Source of the DNA: Lentisphaerota bacterium
GTDB taxonomy: Bacteria > Verrucomicrobiota > Kiritimatiellia > CAIQIC01 > Lenti-01
Assembly (NCBI GenBank): GCA_012514035.1
Contig: JAAZBB010000072.1
Location: 1 to 64,000 of the forward strand
Reading direction: 5' to 3'
Length of the DNA: 64,000 nucleotides
Below, piece by piece: positions 47,201 to 56,731 of this stretch. The notes under the pieces were generated by a model. It had not been told where the DNA came from. It was given only the letters and a program-made list of their open reading frames with translations, and searched no databases. Numbering within the stretch: position 1 is the first letter of the stretch; each line of letters begins with the position of its first letter. The position numbers were made by a program, and so were the translations under genes.

Positions 47201-47786
47201 CCGCCTGGATTTCGACGCGGTAGTCCTCGACCTCACCGTTGACGGCGAGGCCATCATAGCCCAAGGGTACCTGGTCGGTGGTGAAGCGGAACCGGGCGTA
47301 GCTGGGCCCGACGCTGGCCGTGCCCGGCACCGTTATTGGATAGTTGAACGTGCCGGCCCCGGGGGCATTGGCAACGAGAATCGCATCTTCCGCCTGAGAC
47401 CACGAGTTGTCGGCGCCGAAATCCAGCCAGCCGTACAGCCAACCCGCCGTTGAGGTCGTGATCTGGATGATGGCGGTTTGCCCGGCGACAAGCGGGGTCA
47501 TGAAAATGACCCCATCCTCGTCATCCGGCCCGGCCGGAGGATTCAGATCGTCGCCGTCGGCATTGCCGGTCGGTTGGCCGTCGGGTTCGACATCGACGCT
47601 GGCACCCAGATAGGCCCCCGTCACCACGGGATGCCGCGCGCCGTTATTGAGGAGCAAGGTGGGATAAAGGATCGCCGAGACCCCGTCCGGCGCGTCGCCA
47701 AAGTCGAGAGATTGTGCCGCTCCCGGCTGAATCCCCAACAAACCCGCACCCACCCAGAAAACTGCAACCGTCAGCTTCGTTTTCAT
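44259..47786 (-). CDS. Large secreted protein with tandem GEVED-type domains
   Basis: Signal peptide MKTKLTVAVFWVGAGLLGIQPGAAQS; five repeats LDFGDAPD..YPTLLANNGARH..DGQP..DDEDGV..GEVEDYEV. Confidence 0.92.
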   Translation of the reverse strand: MKTKLTVAVFWVGAGLLGIQPGAAQSLDFGDAPDGVSAILYPTLLLNNGARHPVVTGAYLGASVDVEPDGQPTGNADGDDLNPPAGPDDEDGVIFMTPLVAGQTAIIQITTSTAGWLYGWLDFGADNSWSQAEDAILVANAPGAGTFNYPITVPGTASVGPSYARFRFTTDQVPLGYDGLAVNGEVEDYRVEIQAGEEYDCGDAPDSVAALGYPTLLANNGAQHMLGSGLCLGALVDAEADGQPDAQALGDDNNPPTGLDDEDGVSFPTALFSGVQNRVQVVASVPAGVTAYFNMWIDLNGDGNWTNAGEQVVVDNGAFNGTQWYPFTPGAITATNSTFVRCRLSTVQGLTDRGPAFDGEVEDYIIPIAPVKWLQPPDLTSNGVDVSLVEKMLANDFRCTLTGPITDLHIWTSFYQDLLPSEGLNSLAFTLEIYSDVPAGPENLYSHPGELLWARDVPPFSYAAGRIAVGAPEWWFDPAQNLWVFPGDTQVFQYDFTFPADVAFVQTKGTIYWLAVRYQDILSQEPAAMGWKSCPIEERWQDDAVWFDPDRQVWVDLHYGNGHEYAQVIENSMDLALAVTGIEGELDFGDAPDSPGIVGYPTLLANNGARHSVVPGVFMGSLVDAESDGQPDATATGDDNNNADDEDGVNFTSPLYMGGSATFDVICSAAGFLSVWIDFNADGDWTDVGENIFATNNVVAGTNTFAFVIPGNAIVGNTFMRFRYTTQQVGLAVTGQAPDGEVEDYEVAIQEEVQLLDFGDAWDSMTALGYPTLLANNGARHAVQPGVFLGNWVDLEPNGQPTLNADGDDNNPPMGIDDEDGVIIPPLLIAGSVAQVQVIASVPGFLNAWIDFNANGTWIDPGEQAFFNQPLIPGLNVLPLSIPAYPATMSGGPHSRWRFTTYPPVLVAPMFMGAETDGEVEDYEVRLEVLDFGDAPDPRYPTLLANDGARHRMPSAYYLGIAPDDEPDGQPDAQALGDDNANVDDEDLVVTLAKAVQGETKTIVATASTNGFLNIWIDFDQNGSWDASEQVVADQALVPGTNDVVFATPQAAQLGTTFGRVRFCSYRGLGPTGFATDGEVEDYEVAVFQNGPDPSTFRITNIVYSAPSTATIWWASESNVTYWTQWASNLVSASNVSWTTWGPVVLGPANTQTDTNAAETTRFYRVIAPFAPPPP

Positions 47787-48044
47787 GCCGACCTCTCCCT
47801 ATGTTCGCCACGCTGAAGGCGTCTTACCCCGGCCCGCCAGACGCGCGCCTGGGCACATCCGGGGAACCACGTCTCCCACCACGCCTACAGCGTAAATACC
47901 CCCACACAGATCTGTCAATGCATAGAATGTTAGATTTGCGTTTGGACGCCCCCCCTCATCCCTTGAAGCTCTGAAAGCCCCCCCCTTCCACTCGCATGGT
48001 GGATAACCAGATAAGTCGGGCAAACCGCCGGTGGGGGACCTGGG

Positions 48045-49301
48045 TCAGGGGGGCAGCAGGATGCCGATGACGGCGCCGGTCAGAAGCGTGGCGAGGGTGC
48101 CGGCCGCCATCGCCTTTAAACCCAGCGAGGCGATGGTGCCTTTATGCTCGGGACACAGGGCCGTCAAGGTGCCGGCCAGGATGCCGATGCTGCTGAAATT
48201 GGCGAAGCCGCACAAGGCGTAGATGGTGATCAAGCGGCTGTGGAAGGAGAGCATCTCCGCCGGCTGCCGGGCCAAGGCCACATAGGCGACGAATTCGTTG
48301 AAGACTGTTTTGAGCGCCATGAGTTCGCCGGCGGCCCGGGCCTCGGCCCACGGCACGCCCACCAGCCACATCGCCGGGGCCATGATCCATCCGAACATCC
48401 GCTCCAGCGACAGCGGCGTTTCGAGCGGCAGCAGTCCCAGCGCCTTGTTGACCAGCGCGACCACCGCAATGATGGCCACGAGCATGATGGCGACATTGAC
48501 CATCACCTTGGCGCCGTCGTTCGCCCCGACAAGCAGCGCATCCACCACCCCGTGGGTTTCGGCCTTCAGGTCGGGGATTTCCAGGTCCACCTCCCCTGGC
48601 TCGGCCGGGACCATCAGCCGGGACACCATCACCGCCGCGGGGGCACTGATGATCGACGCTACAACCAGATGTCCCAGCACGATCCCCGGCAGGACGGGCT
48701 CGAGCATGGTGGCATAAACGATCATCAGCGATCCGGAGATCGTTGTCATGCCGGCGGTCATCGTGCACATCAGCCCGGCCCGGCCCAGTTGGCCGACATA
48801 GGGCTTGATCAGCAGCGGGGCATCGCTCTGCCCCATGAACACATTGGCGGCGACCACGACGCCCTCGGCCCCGCCGAGGCCCATGGTGCGCCGCAACAGG
48901 TGCGCAAAGGCGCCGACGATCTTCTGCATGATGCCGAAGTGGAACAGCACTGCGCTCAGCGCCCCCACCACGATCAGCATCAGCAGCGGCCCGAAGAAAA
49001 ACAGCGCGGGGGCCGAGGAAAAGCCCTCCTTCAGCGCAAAGGGCGCCTCACCGCCGGTCAGGTAGCCGAACACGAAGGCCCCGCCCTCGTGACTGGCGCG
49101 CTCGATGGCGCGCACGACCCGGTTCAACTGTGCCAGCGCCTGCTGGAACACCGGCACCTTGACCATGAGCCAAGCGATGGCGAACTGCAGGCCCAAGCCC
49201 CACGCGACCACCTTCCACTCCACCCGCCGCCGGTTTTCACTCCAGAGCCAGCTTAGCGCCACCAGCACCGCTATGCCTAGCAATCCGCGCATGATCCACA
49301 T
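48045..49301 (-). CDS. nupC: Concentrative nucleoside transporter, NupC family
   Basis: WKVVAWGLGLQFAIAWLMVKVPVF...GQSDAPLLIKPYV...CGFANFSSIGILAG. Confidence 0.93.
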   Translation of the reverse strand: MWIMRGLLGIAVLVALSWLWSENRRRVEWKVVAWGLGLQFAIAWLMVKVPVFQQALAQLNRVVRAIERASHEGGAFVFGYLTGGEAPFALKEGFSSAPALFFFGPLLMLIVVGALSAVLFHFGIMQKIVGAFAHLLRRTMGLGGAEGVVVAANVFMGQSDAPLLIKPYVGQLGRAGLMCTMTAGMTTISGSLMIVYATMLEPVLPGIVLGHLVVASIISAPAAVMVSRLMVPAEPGEVDLEIPDLKAETHGVVDALLVGANDGAKVMVNVAIMLVAIIAVVALVNKALGLLPLETPLSLERMFGWIMAPAMWLVGVPWAEARAAGELMALKTVFNEFVAYVALARQPAEMLSFHSRLITIYALCGFANFSSIGILAGTLTALCPEHKGTIASLGLKAMAAGTLATLLTGAVIGILLPP

Positions 49302-49694
49302 GATTTCACTCCCAGCTCATGAACATTGCCCGCATCCTATCCCCGCCGCTGCCACGTGCCAATGCCGGAATCCTGCGGCCAACCATCACCTGTCAGGGCC
49401 GCACGGTCCATCATTCCGGCAGTCCCTCTGCCGTGCTTTGCGTCTCCGGATCCGCCCGGGGATATTGCCGCAGAAGAGGCCTCGGCAAACGACAAGATCA
49501 GGTTGATGTCCGCTGCGCTGGCAAAGAAGCTGCCGGAGGCGGAAAGACCAAGGAAAGCCGGGACGATGGGGCGACTGCGTTGTTTCCCCGAAGCCCCGTC
49601 GCATCATCGGGGTTAACATTGCGGTTTCCCGGATTTGTCGGTAGTTTCCATGGGTAACAAACCACTCATAGCCTCCCATCAACGGAATCCAGAC

Positions 49695-50525
49695 ATGCAA
49701 GTCATTTTGAAAAAAATCAGGAATCGGCTTTCCCGGACTTTCCGGCGGTGGCTGGTTGGGCTCCGTCTGCAACCGCCGACCCTTGAAGACTACGAGGACC
49801 AGGTTTTGCAACGGGTCGTAAGCCCGGGCGACATCTGCTACGATGTGGGTGCCAATATCGGCAACACCGCCAAACGACTGGCGAGATTGGCCGGCCCGCG
49901 AGGTTGCGTCGTCGCCTTCGAACCCGTTTGGCCCACCTATGAAACCATGTGCCGACGTTTGTGCTGGCCCGGCTGGCGCAAAGCCCCCGTCATTCCGATC
50001 GCCGCCGGGCTGTCGGATGCCGAAGGCACTTTTCCCCTGCACGTGCCAAATGGAAATTTCTTTCGAAGTTCCCTGGCCGACAGCCAGAAATGGTCGCGCG
50101 CCCAGTCCGAGGCCCGCATCGAATCCTTCGAGTGCCGCCTGCTGACCCTGGACGGGTTTCTTCGCATGTCCAGGTTTCCGCAGCCGGCCCTGATCAAGAT
50201 CGACGTCGAAGGAGCGGAGCTGCTGGTTCTGCGGGGAGCTCGGGAGTTCTTTGAGGCGGGACACCGTCCGCTCCTGTTTCTCGAGCTGCTCGCGGCCTGG
50301 CAGCAGGCCTTCCACTACGCGCCGTGGGACCTGCTTTCCCTTTTATCGGACTGGGGCTATCGTTTCCTGTTCATTTGCCCTACGGGCTTGGTCGAACACC
50401 ACCCCAGCCCGACCCAGCCGGTTCCACCTGAATTTGCACAGGGGGTCAATGTTCTGGCCTATAGCCTCCCCCAGCATTCCCAGATCATGACCCGCTTGAC
50501 GGCATTGCGCATGAATCCCGCCTGA
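49695..50525 (+). CDS. FkbM family methyltransferase (start could be 49635)
   Basis: ICYDVGANIGNTAKRLARLAGPRGCVVAFEPVWPTYE...LIKIDVEGAELLVLRGA. Confidence 0.88.
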   Translation: MQVILKKIRNRLSRTFRRWLVGLRLQPPTLEDYEDQVLQRVVSPGDICYDVGANIGNTAKRLARLAGPRGCVVAFEPVWPTYETMCRRLCWPGWRKAPVIPIAAGLSDAEGTFPLHVPNGNFFRSSLADSQKWSRAQSEARIESFECRLLTLDGFLRMSRFPQPALIKIDVEGAELLVLRGAREFFEAGHRPLLFLELLAAWQQAFHYAPWDLLSLLSDWGYRFLFICPTGLVEHHPSPTQPVPPEFAQGVNVLAYSLPQHSQIMTRLTALRMNPA

Positions 50526-50784
50526 TCCACCAATCCCCCTCCGCCGCCGCATGACAACTGAAAAATCCGCAATTTCCACATGGAACCGGACGAGCGCGCC
50601 CTGGGGCACGATGCCGACCCCCGGCATGGCGGCATTCCCCCGCCCCAACGAGGTACAGGGCACATGCGCATGACCTCAGGCACCGCCGGATACGCCCCCA
50701 TTCGCGGGACGCACATCCCCCCGGTCGCCCCGCCTCCGGTTGCGCGACCGGGACAAACAGCCATCCAACGGCGGGCCTGAACCC

Positions 50785-51975
50785 ATGCGCATTCTCCTCG
50801 CCAACAAGTTTCATTATCCCCGCGGCGGCGACTGCATCCATGCGCTGGACCTGGAGCGGCTGTTGAAGGACCAAGGCCACGAGGTCGCTTTCTTTGCCAT
50901 GGATTTTCCTCTCAACGAGCCTTCCGAATGGCACCGGCATTTCCCTTCGGAGATCGCCTTCACTCCCCGGGCCCCCTGGAAGATGCTCAAGGCCTGCGTG
51001 CGGCCGGTATACGCCCCCGAAGTGCGCCGCAAATTCAACGGCCTGCTGGATGAATTCCGGCCCGCGGTCGTGCATTTGCACAACATCCATACCCAGCTCT
51101 CCCCCGTCATCGCGCAGACCGCCAAGGAACGCGGGCTGCGCGTGGTCTGGACGCTGCACGATTACAAGCTTCTTTGCCCGCGTTACGACTGTCTCCGGGA
51201 TGGCAAACCCTGCGAACTGTGCCTGGGCGGCGACAAGCGGTTCGTCCTGCGCCATGCCTGCCTCAAAGGCAGCCGGCTGGCCAGCGCCGTAGCCTTCCTT
51301 GAAGCCCGCAAGTGGAACCGCGTGAAACTGAGCACATGGACGGACGCGTTCCTTTGTCCCAGTCATTTCATGAAAGCCAAGATGGCGGCGGGGGGATTTC
51401 CTCCGGACAAGCTCCACGTGCTCCACCATTTTATCGACGAAAACAAACTGGCGGGAACCCGCCTTCCCGCCCTGGACTACTATTGCTACGCGGGCCGTCT
51501 CTCGGCGGAAAAAGGAATCCGGACGCTGTTGCAGGTGGCCGGCACGCTGCCATATCCGCTGAAAGTCCTCGGGACGGGCCCGCTGGAGCCCGAGCTGCGG
51601 CGGCAGCACGCCGGCGCTGCCCAGATTGAATTCCTCGGCCACCGGCCATGGGAGGACGTCCGCACGATTCTGGGCCAGGCCCGTTTTTCCGTCGTGCCAT
51701 CGGAATGCTACGAAGTTCTGGGACTGGCGGCCATGGAATCCCTGTGTCTGGGAGTGCCGGTGCTGGGCGCCCGCATCGGAGGCATTCCGGAACTCATCCG
51801 GGACGCAGCCGCCGGCGCCACGTTCGCGCCGGGCAATGCGCGCGAGCTCGCCGGCCAGATCCAGGCCATGTGGACCCGTGGCCGTCCGATGCTGCCGGTG
51901 GAGGAATACGCCGCCAGGTTTTCCGCCTCGCATTACTTGAAAACGCTGCTCCCGCTCTATGAAGGACGCCGATGA
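50785..51975 (+). CDS. Glycosyltransferase, GT4-like
   Basis: MRILLANKFHYPRGGDCIHALDLERLLKDQGHEVAFFAM...SECYEVLGLAAMESLCLGVPVLGARIGGIPELI. Confidence 0.9.
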   Translation: MRILLANKFHYPRGGDCIHALDLERLLKDQGHEVAFFAMDFPLNEPSEWHRHFPSEIAFTPRAPWKMLKACVRPVYAPEVRRKFNGLLDEFRPAVVHLHNIHTQLSPVIAQTAKERGLRVVWTLHDYKLLCPRYDCLRDGKPCELCLGGDKRFVLRHACLKGSRLASAVAFLEARKWNRVKLSTWTDAFLCPSHFMKAKMAAGGFPPDKLHVLHHFIDENKLAGTRLPALDYYCYAGRLSAEKGIRTLLQVAGTLPYPLKVLGTGPLEPELRRQHAGAAQIEFLGHRPWEDVRTILGQARFSVVPSECYEVLGLAAMESLCLGVPVLGARIGGIPELIRDAAAGATFAPGNARELAGQIQAMWTRGRPMLPVEEYAARFSASHYLKTLLPLYEGRR

Positions 51976-53126
51976 AGATCCTCGTTTCCAACGAATTCTA
52001 TGAGCTGTTTCGGGGCGACAAGGACTTCATCATTCCGCGTCTAATTGCCCAAAAGCTCGGCCATCAGGTTGTCATCCTGTGTCCGACCAAGCTGTCCCTG
52101 TCCGACGAACACGCCGGATTCCAGTTTGCCAGGGAAATCTTCGTGGAGCGGCTGGGGCTGGGCCCCGCCGCCGTGAGATTCCATCGGCCGCTGCGCCTGA
52201 TCCGTCAAACCCACAACAAGCGCATGCCCTTCCTGCTGCCGCTGCCGTCGTATCTCGTCCAGTTGTGGCGCATCCGGCCGGATTGCATCGTGGAATCCAT
52301 CTACACGACCCTGACGCCCCGTTCCTTCCTGAACTGGATGTATTGCGCTTTGTTCCGCAAGCCGCGCGTACTGCTTGACGCCGGCGACGAAGGCCGCAAT
52401 CGCCGGATTCTGCCTTTGGAGCGACGCGCCATCCGGTCGGCCCGGAAAATCTTCACCTACAGTCCCGGCGGGGTCCGGCGCATTGCCGAGAAATACGATC
52501 TTCACGATCCGGATAAGTTCTTCATTCATCTCAAACTGCTCGATACAGCCCGATTCCATTACGAGCCGGCCCACACACGCCCGGAATTCACGGTCGGTTA
52601 CGTGGGCCGATTCATCCGCGCCAAGGGCTTTGACCGTTTCCTCGAATTAGCCCGGAATTACCATGATCCCGGCGTGCGATTCCGGGCGGTTGGCCCCAAC
52701 GAAGAGGGGTATGACATGCCCGCCGCGGTGGAGCATTCGGATTACGTGGACAATGCCCGCCTGGCTGAAATCTATTCCGCAATCGACCTGCTGGTGGTGC
52801 CGGACATGCGCCGGTTCCTGGGTTACTTCACCGTGATGCAGGAGGCCTTGATGTGCGGCGCCGAGGTCGCTGCCGGCTGCCACGACCGGTCCTTTTTCCC
52901 CAAGTCCGAGGGAGTCTTTTTCTTCGATCCCGACCGGCCCGGCGACCTGGTCGCGCACATCTGCCGCCGGGCACGGCAGACGCGGGAGGAAAAAATCGCC
53001 GTTCGGCAGGCCCTCGCCGAGGAATACCGGCGCGCCACCGAAGAATCCGGATTCTGGCCCGAACTGGAGAAAGCGATCACCGGCCAGGGCGGCAACGGCC
53101 TCTGCGGCCGCAGCGAATCCCCGTGA
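51972..53126 (+). CDS. Glycosyltransferase
   Basis: ATGA overlap with previous GT; YVGRFIRAKGFDRFLELA; C-terminal Rossmann-like region. Confidence 0.78.
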   Translation: MKILVSNEFYELFRGDKDFIIPRLIAQKLGHQVVILCPTKLSLSDEHAGFQFAREIFVERLGLGPAAVRFHRPLRLIRQTHNKRMPFLLPLPSYLVQLWRIRPDCIVESIYTTLTPRSFLNWMYCALFRKPRVLLDAGDEGRNRRILPLERRAIRSARKIFTYSPGGVRRIAEKYDLHDPDKFFIHLKLLDTARFHYEPAHTRPEFTVGYVGRFIRAKGFDRFLELARNYHDPGVRFRAVGPNEEGYDMPAAVEHSDYVDNARLAEIYSAIDLLVVPDMRRFLGYFTVMQEALMCGAEVAAGCHDRSFFPKSEGVFFFDPDRPGDLVAHICRRARQTREEKIAVRQALAEEYRRATEESGFWPELEKAITGQGGNGLCGRSESP

Positions 53127-54214
53127 GCCGCAAGATCTACATTTATCCCACGCACAAGCCCGGGCCCTACCTGCCGGAGGATTACCTCCAGTCCTTCCAC
53201 GACGCCTTCCGGGCGCATCCCGGGGTGCGGCTGGTGAACCGCGGCGGCCGCCTCGGCGTGGCCAGCCTCTTTCTGAACCTGGACGCCCGCGTCTTCATCA
53301 TTCACTGGGTGGACTTGATCGTTTTCAAGAAGTTCGGGCGGCTTCAGTTTCTGGTCTTTCTCGCCGGGATCTGGACGCTCATTGGCCTGAGAAAGCAGAT
53401 CGTGTGGGTCTTGCACAACCGGCAGGCGCATAACGGCCCGCACCCCTGGGTGGATTTCGCAATGAGCCTCATGGCCAAACACGCCCATCTGGTTCTCACT
53501 CATTCCGAGGCCGGCGTTGCGTTCTTTCGGGAGCAATACGGCGCCTGCGACGGCGATAAGGTATTTCACTTGCCGCTGCCGGCCTACCGCGCCGAAATCG
53601 TCCCGGCCGCTGCCTCCCAATGGGATTATGTGATCTGGGGCTCGATCACCCCCCGGAAAAGAGTGGCGGAATTCCTGGAATACGCGACGCAAGAGCCATT
53701 TTTCCGGGACAAGCGGATTCTGGTTTGCGGCATCTGTCTGGACCCGGCCTATGCCCGGCGGATCGCTTGTCTGGCGAAAGGACCCATCGAATTCATCCAG
53801 AAATTCCTCGCACGGGAAGAACTGGATGGCTATCTGGCGCGCAGCACCTGCATCCTGTTCACCTACAGCCCCGCGTCGGTCCTCAGTTCCGTAGCCCTGG
53901 TCTACAGCCTGAATTTCAATAAACCGATCATCGGACCGGCCATCGGAAATTTCCTGGATCTGAAAGGCGTGGTGCAGTGCTACCGGACTTTCGCAGAGCT
54001 TCCCGGACTGGACATTGCACAGCCGCCGGACACCGCGCTCATCCAGCGCTATCTGGCTGAAAACACCTGGGCCCGCTTCCCGCAGAAGCTACTGGATCGC
54101 CTGGAGTCCGGCGGCAGGTCCGGACCGATTCTCAGGCCCGGGGAGCGGCTGACCGGCCGGCCACCACGCGGCCCAGGAGATCGTTCAGCACGAGGCCGTT
54201 CACCTCGTAGCTGA
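53123..54214 (+). CDS. Glycosyltransferase-like protein (GTG start)
   Basis: GTGA overlap with previous gene; IVWVLHNRQAHNGPH; IWGSITPRKRVAEFLEYA. Confidence 0.72.
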   Translation: MSRKIYIYPTHKPGPYLPEDYLQSFHDAFRAHPGVRLVNRGGRLGVASLFLNLDARVFIIHWVDLIVFKKFGRLQFLVFLAGIWTLIGLRKQIVWVLHNRQAHNGPHPWVDFAMSLMAKHAHLVLTHSEAGVAFFREQYGACDGDKVFHLPLPAYRAEIVPAAASQWDYVIWGSITPRKRVAEFLEYATQEPFFRDKRILVCGICLDPAYARRIACLAKGPIEFIQKFLAREELDGYLARSTCILFTYSPASVLSSVALVYSLNFNKPIIGPAIGNFLDLKGVVQCYRTFAELPGLDIAQPPDTALIQRYLAENTWARFPQKLLDRLESGGRSGPILRPGERLTGRPPRGPGDRSARGRSPRS

Positions 54215-55400
54215 AATGCCGCCTGGCCACCTCCCGGCCGGCGGCGCCGATCACCGGCAGTCGCGCGCGGTCCTTCAGGCATTGCCGCAGGGTGTTCTGG
54301 ATGTCTGCCACGCTGGTGGATGGAACGATCAGGGCATTGACCCCGTCGGTCAGGTATCGCGGCACATCCCCGACGCGGGAGGTGACCGTGGCGCGTCCGG
54401 AGGCGAGGCATTCGGACAGTTTGGTAGACAGGCCGGAGCGGCTGCGCTGGTTGTCCGCGCGAACGCACAGCAGGACGTCTGCCTGGTCGATTTCCCGGCG
54501 CAGTTCATCAAGCGGCACGCTCTCGGAGAAATGAACGCAGTCCTGGAGTCCGAATTCCTGCCGCAACCGGAGCAGCTCCGGCATCAGCAGCCCCTGCTGC
54601 ACATCGCCAAACACCTGGAACTCAAAAGCGAAACCTTCGGCGCGCAGTCCGCCCATGGCCACCAGGATCTCCTTGAGGACGTACGTGCCGTAGAGGGAAC
54701 CGGCATAGAAGAAACGGAGCCGGCCCTCGGGCGGCCGGGGCGGGCAGTGCCATTGGTCCAGGTTCACGATCGTGGGCACGAGCGTCAGGTTTCGGGCGCC
54801 CAGGGCGGCGAATTTCTCCTGCAGATAGGTGCAAATTACCACCACGGCATCCGCGCGGCGCACGAGCAGGCGATCCGCCAGGCGGTCGTCCAGCCCGGTG
54901 AAAATCCGCTGCTGCCAAGCCAGGGTTGCTCCGGCACACAAGGCCACATGCTCGTCTTCATAGCTCAAAACCGTCGGAATGCCGGCAAGGCGCGCCAGCA
55001 CCATCAGCGGCAGCATGTCATGGAAGGACAATTCATTCAGCCACAGCACATCCACATGGCGTCGTTCGCGCCACAGGCGGGCCGCCAGCCGGGCCGTTGT
55101 CCGCACTTTCATCCATCCGGAGCGCACTCCCCAGGTCCGGGTGGTGGTGCCCTCAATGATTTCATAGTCTGCCCCCTCCACCTGTCCGCGAACCGCCAGC
55201 ATCTCCGGCGGAAATTGCCCCATGATATGCTTGCTCCAAATCCGCACGGCATGGCCCTGGCGGACCAGGCAGCCGGCCAGGGTTTTCAACCGGCTGGTAT
55301 GGCCGCCCCCTTCCGGCAGGTCCGCAATGGTGGCGATCAGGATGCGCACCGGCCGCAGCGGGGCCGGTGTTCCGGTCCCTTCTCGGGAATCCCGTTGCAC
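54132..55400 (-). CDS. Glycosyltransferase, GT4-like
   Basis: VRILIATIADLPEGGGHTSRLKTLAGCLVRQGHAVRIWSK...STKLSECLASGRATVTSRVGDVPRYL; exact start among nearby ATGs uncertain. Confidence 0.85.
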   Translation of the reverse strand: MQRDSREGTGTPAPLRPVRILIATIADLPEGGGHTSRLKTLAGCLVRQGHAVRIWSKHIMGQFPPEMLAVRGQVEGADYEIIEGTTTRTWGVRSGWMKVRTTARLAARLWRERRHVDVLWLNELSFHDMLPLMVLARLAGIPTVLSYEDEHVALCAGATLAWQQRIFTGLDDRLADRLLVRRADAVVVICTYLQEKFAALGARNLTLVPTIVNLDQWHCPPRPPEGRLRFFYAGSLYGTYVLKEILVAMGGLRAEGFAFEFQVFGDVQQGLLMPELLRLRQEFGLQDCVHFSESVPLDELRREIDQADVLLCVRADNQRSRSGLSTKLSECLASGRATVTSRVGDVPRYLTDGVNALIVPSTSVADIQNTLRQCLKDRARLPVIGAAGREVARRHFSYEVNGLVLNDLLGRVVAGRSAAPRA

Positions 55401-55420
55401 TGACATGGCCGGCCGGCCGC

Positions 55421-56731
55421 TCATGGCTGCCCCGCCCGGCTTTTCAATTCCTTCAAACCGTACAGGAATCCAGCCAGCCGGTTCGGACGGGCGCGGCCGG
55501 TCCCGGCTGGCAGGACAAAGTCCGCGGTCCCATCCAACGCCGCCAGAATCGCATCATTCGGCACGAGCCGGTCCGGCAGGGTTGCCGGCCGGCTCCGATA
55601 GGAATCCACATCGCGCCGGACCAGCGGGACATCGCCCAGATACTTCTCCAATTCCGCCGGACCGGCAAAGACTCGTCCCGCCTTCCGATCCATAACCGTG
55701 TCGGCAATGTTGCCGCTGTCGGGATTGGTCACGAGCATGGCGTTCGTCAGCAGACACTCTTGGAGAACGTAACTGTAGGTCTCGGGACAGAGGGACCACA
55801 GGAAAACGATGTCAATATCCGCGAGGCGCAGCGCCCGGATCATGGCATCGGGCCCGTCCTGGACGACCGATACGGGGATGTTCCGGATTCCCGGAACCGG
55901 ATCCCGGACCCAGCCCAGATGCAGGAAATCATACGGCCATTTTTCGGCGGCGGCGCGGGCGGCCAGGCGGCGGAAGACCTCCCAGCCTTTATGTCGACCG
56001 GCGGCGCCAAGGAAGGCCAGGCGGATCGCCGCGGCCGGCGGCCGGGGTGAATAGACATTCGGACGGCTCCCGGCCGTCTGCAAATGCGGAATAATCTCCA
56101 CGCGGTCCTCGAAATCCGGAAACGTGCCCAGCCAAACGTGGCGGGCAGCCCGCGAGGGCGCCACCACTTGCAGCCGCTCCCTGACGGATTCCAATACCGC
56201 CCGGATGCGGCGGTGATGGTCCGGAGTCCAGCTGACACAGCCAGTGCATTTGGCCGCCGACGGCGGTTCCCGGCCGCAGAACTGTTCGCCGTTGCGCAGC
56301 AGGCTGGATTTCGGACACACCGTGGCATAATCGTGCAGAAACAAGCGAACCGGGAGGGGCATCTGGCACAGAAATCGCCGAACGCGGTCCAGGTTCAGGT
56401 TCCGCAAGTTGTGAAGTTGAATCTCCACGGGCCGCTTGCCCGCCCGCCCCCAGGCGACGATCAGGTTTTCTAGCGCTATTTCGTCATAGAATCCCGCCAC
56501 GGCCCCGTCGACCGTCACGCCCCAGTAACCGGACAGATGGCGGTCCAGCCAGCGGCTGCGGCGGGTGGTAAAGGGAAACAGGCAGACCGCTGAAAATCCC
56601 CCCTTGTCCAGCAGCTGCGTCTCCTCGCGCATGTAGCGCTCCAGCCCCCCCAGCGCACGGCGGTAATCGGCATAGGTGAGGAGCAGCACGTACCGGTCAT
56701 GCCGCATCCTTTGGATGAGCGACCTAGGCAT
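55421..56731 (-). CDS. Glycosyltransferase-like protein
   Basis: YVLLLTYADYRRALGGLERYMREETQLLDKGGFSAVCLFPF; cysteine cluster CPKSSLLRNGEQFCG..AAKCTGCVSW. Confidence 0.75.
   Translation of the reverse strand: MPRSLIQRMRHDRYVLLLTYADYRRALGGLERYMREETQLLDKGGFSAVCLFPFTTRRSRWLDRHLSGYWGVTVDGAVAGFYDEIALENLIVAWGRAGKRPVEIQLHNLRNLNLDRVRRFLCQMPLPVRLFLHDYATVCPKSSLLRNGEQFCGREPPSAAKCTGCVSWTPDHHRRIRAVLESVRERLQVVAPSRAARHVWLGTFPDFEDRVEIIPHLQTAGSRPNVYSPRPPAAAIRLAFLGAAGRHKGWEVFRRLAARAAAEKWPYDFLHLGWVRDPVPGIRNIPVSVVQDGPDAMIRALRLADIDIVFLWSLCPETYSYVLQECLLTNAMLVTNPDSGNIADTVMDRKAGRVFAGPAELEKYLGDVPLVRRDVDSYRSRPATLPDRLVPNDAILAALDGTADFVLPAGTGRARPNRLAGFLYGLKELKSRAGQP

Noticed and set aside
45180-47453. 757-aa plus-strand ORF opposite the GEVED gene
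   Set aside because: Antisense shadow; its repeats merely mirror the GEVED repeats
44259-47786. Regular long repeats as CRISPR or transposon array
   Set aside because: Repeat period ~450 bp and in-frame; explained by tandem GEVED domains
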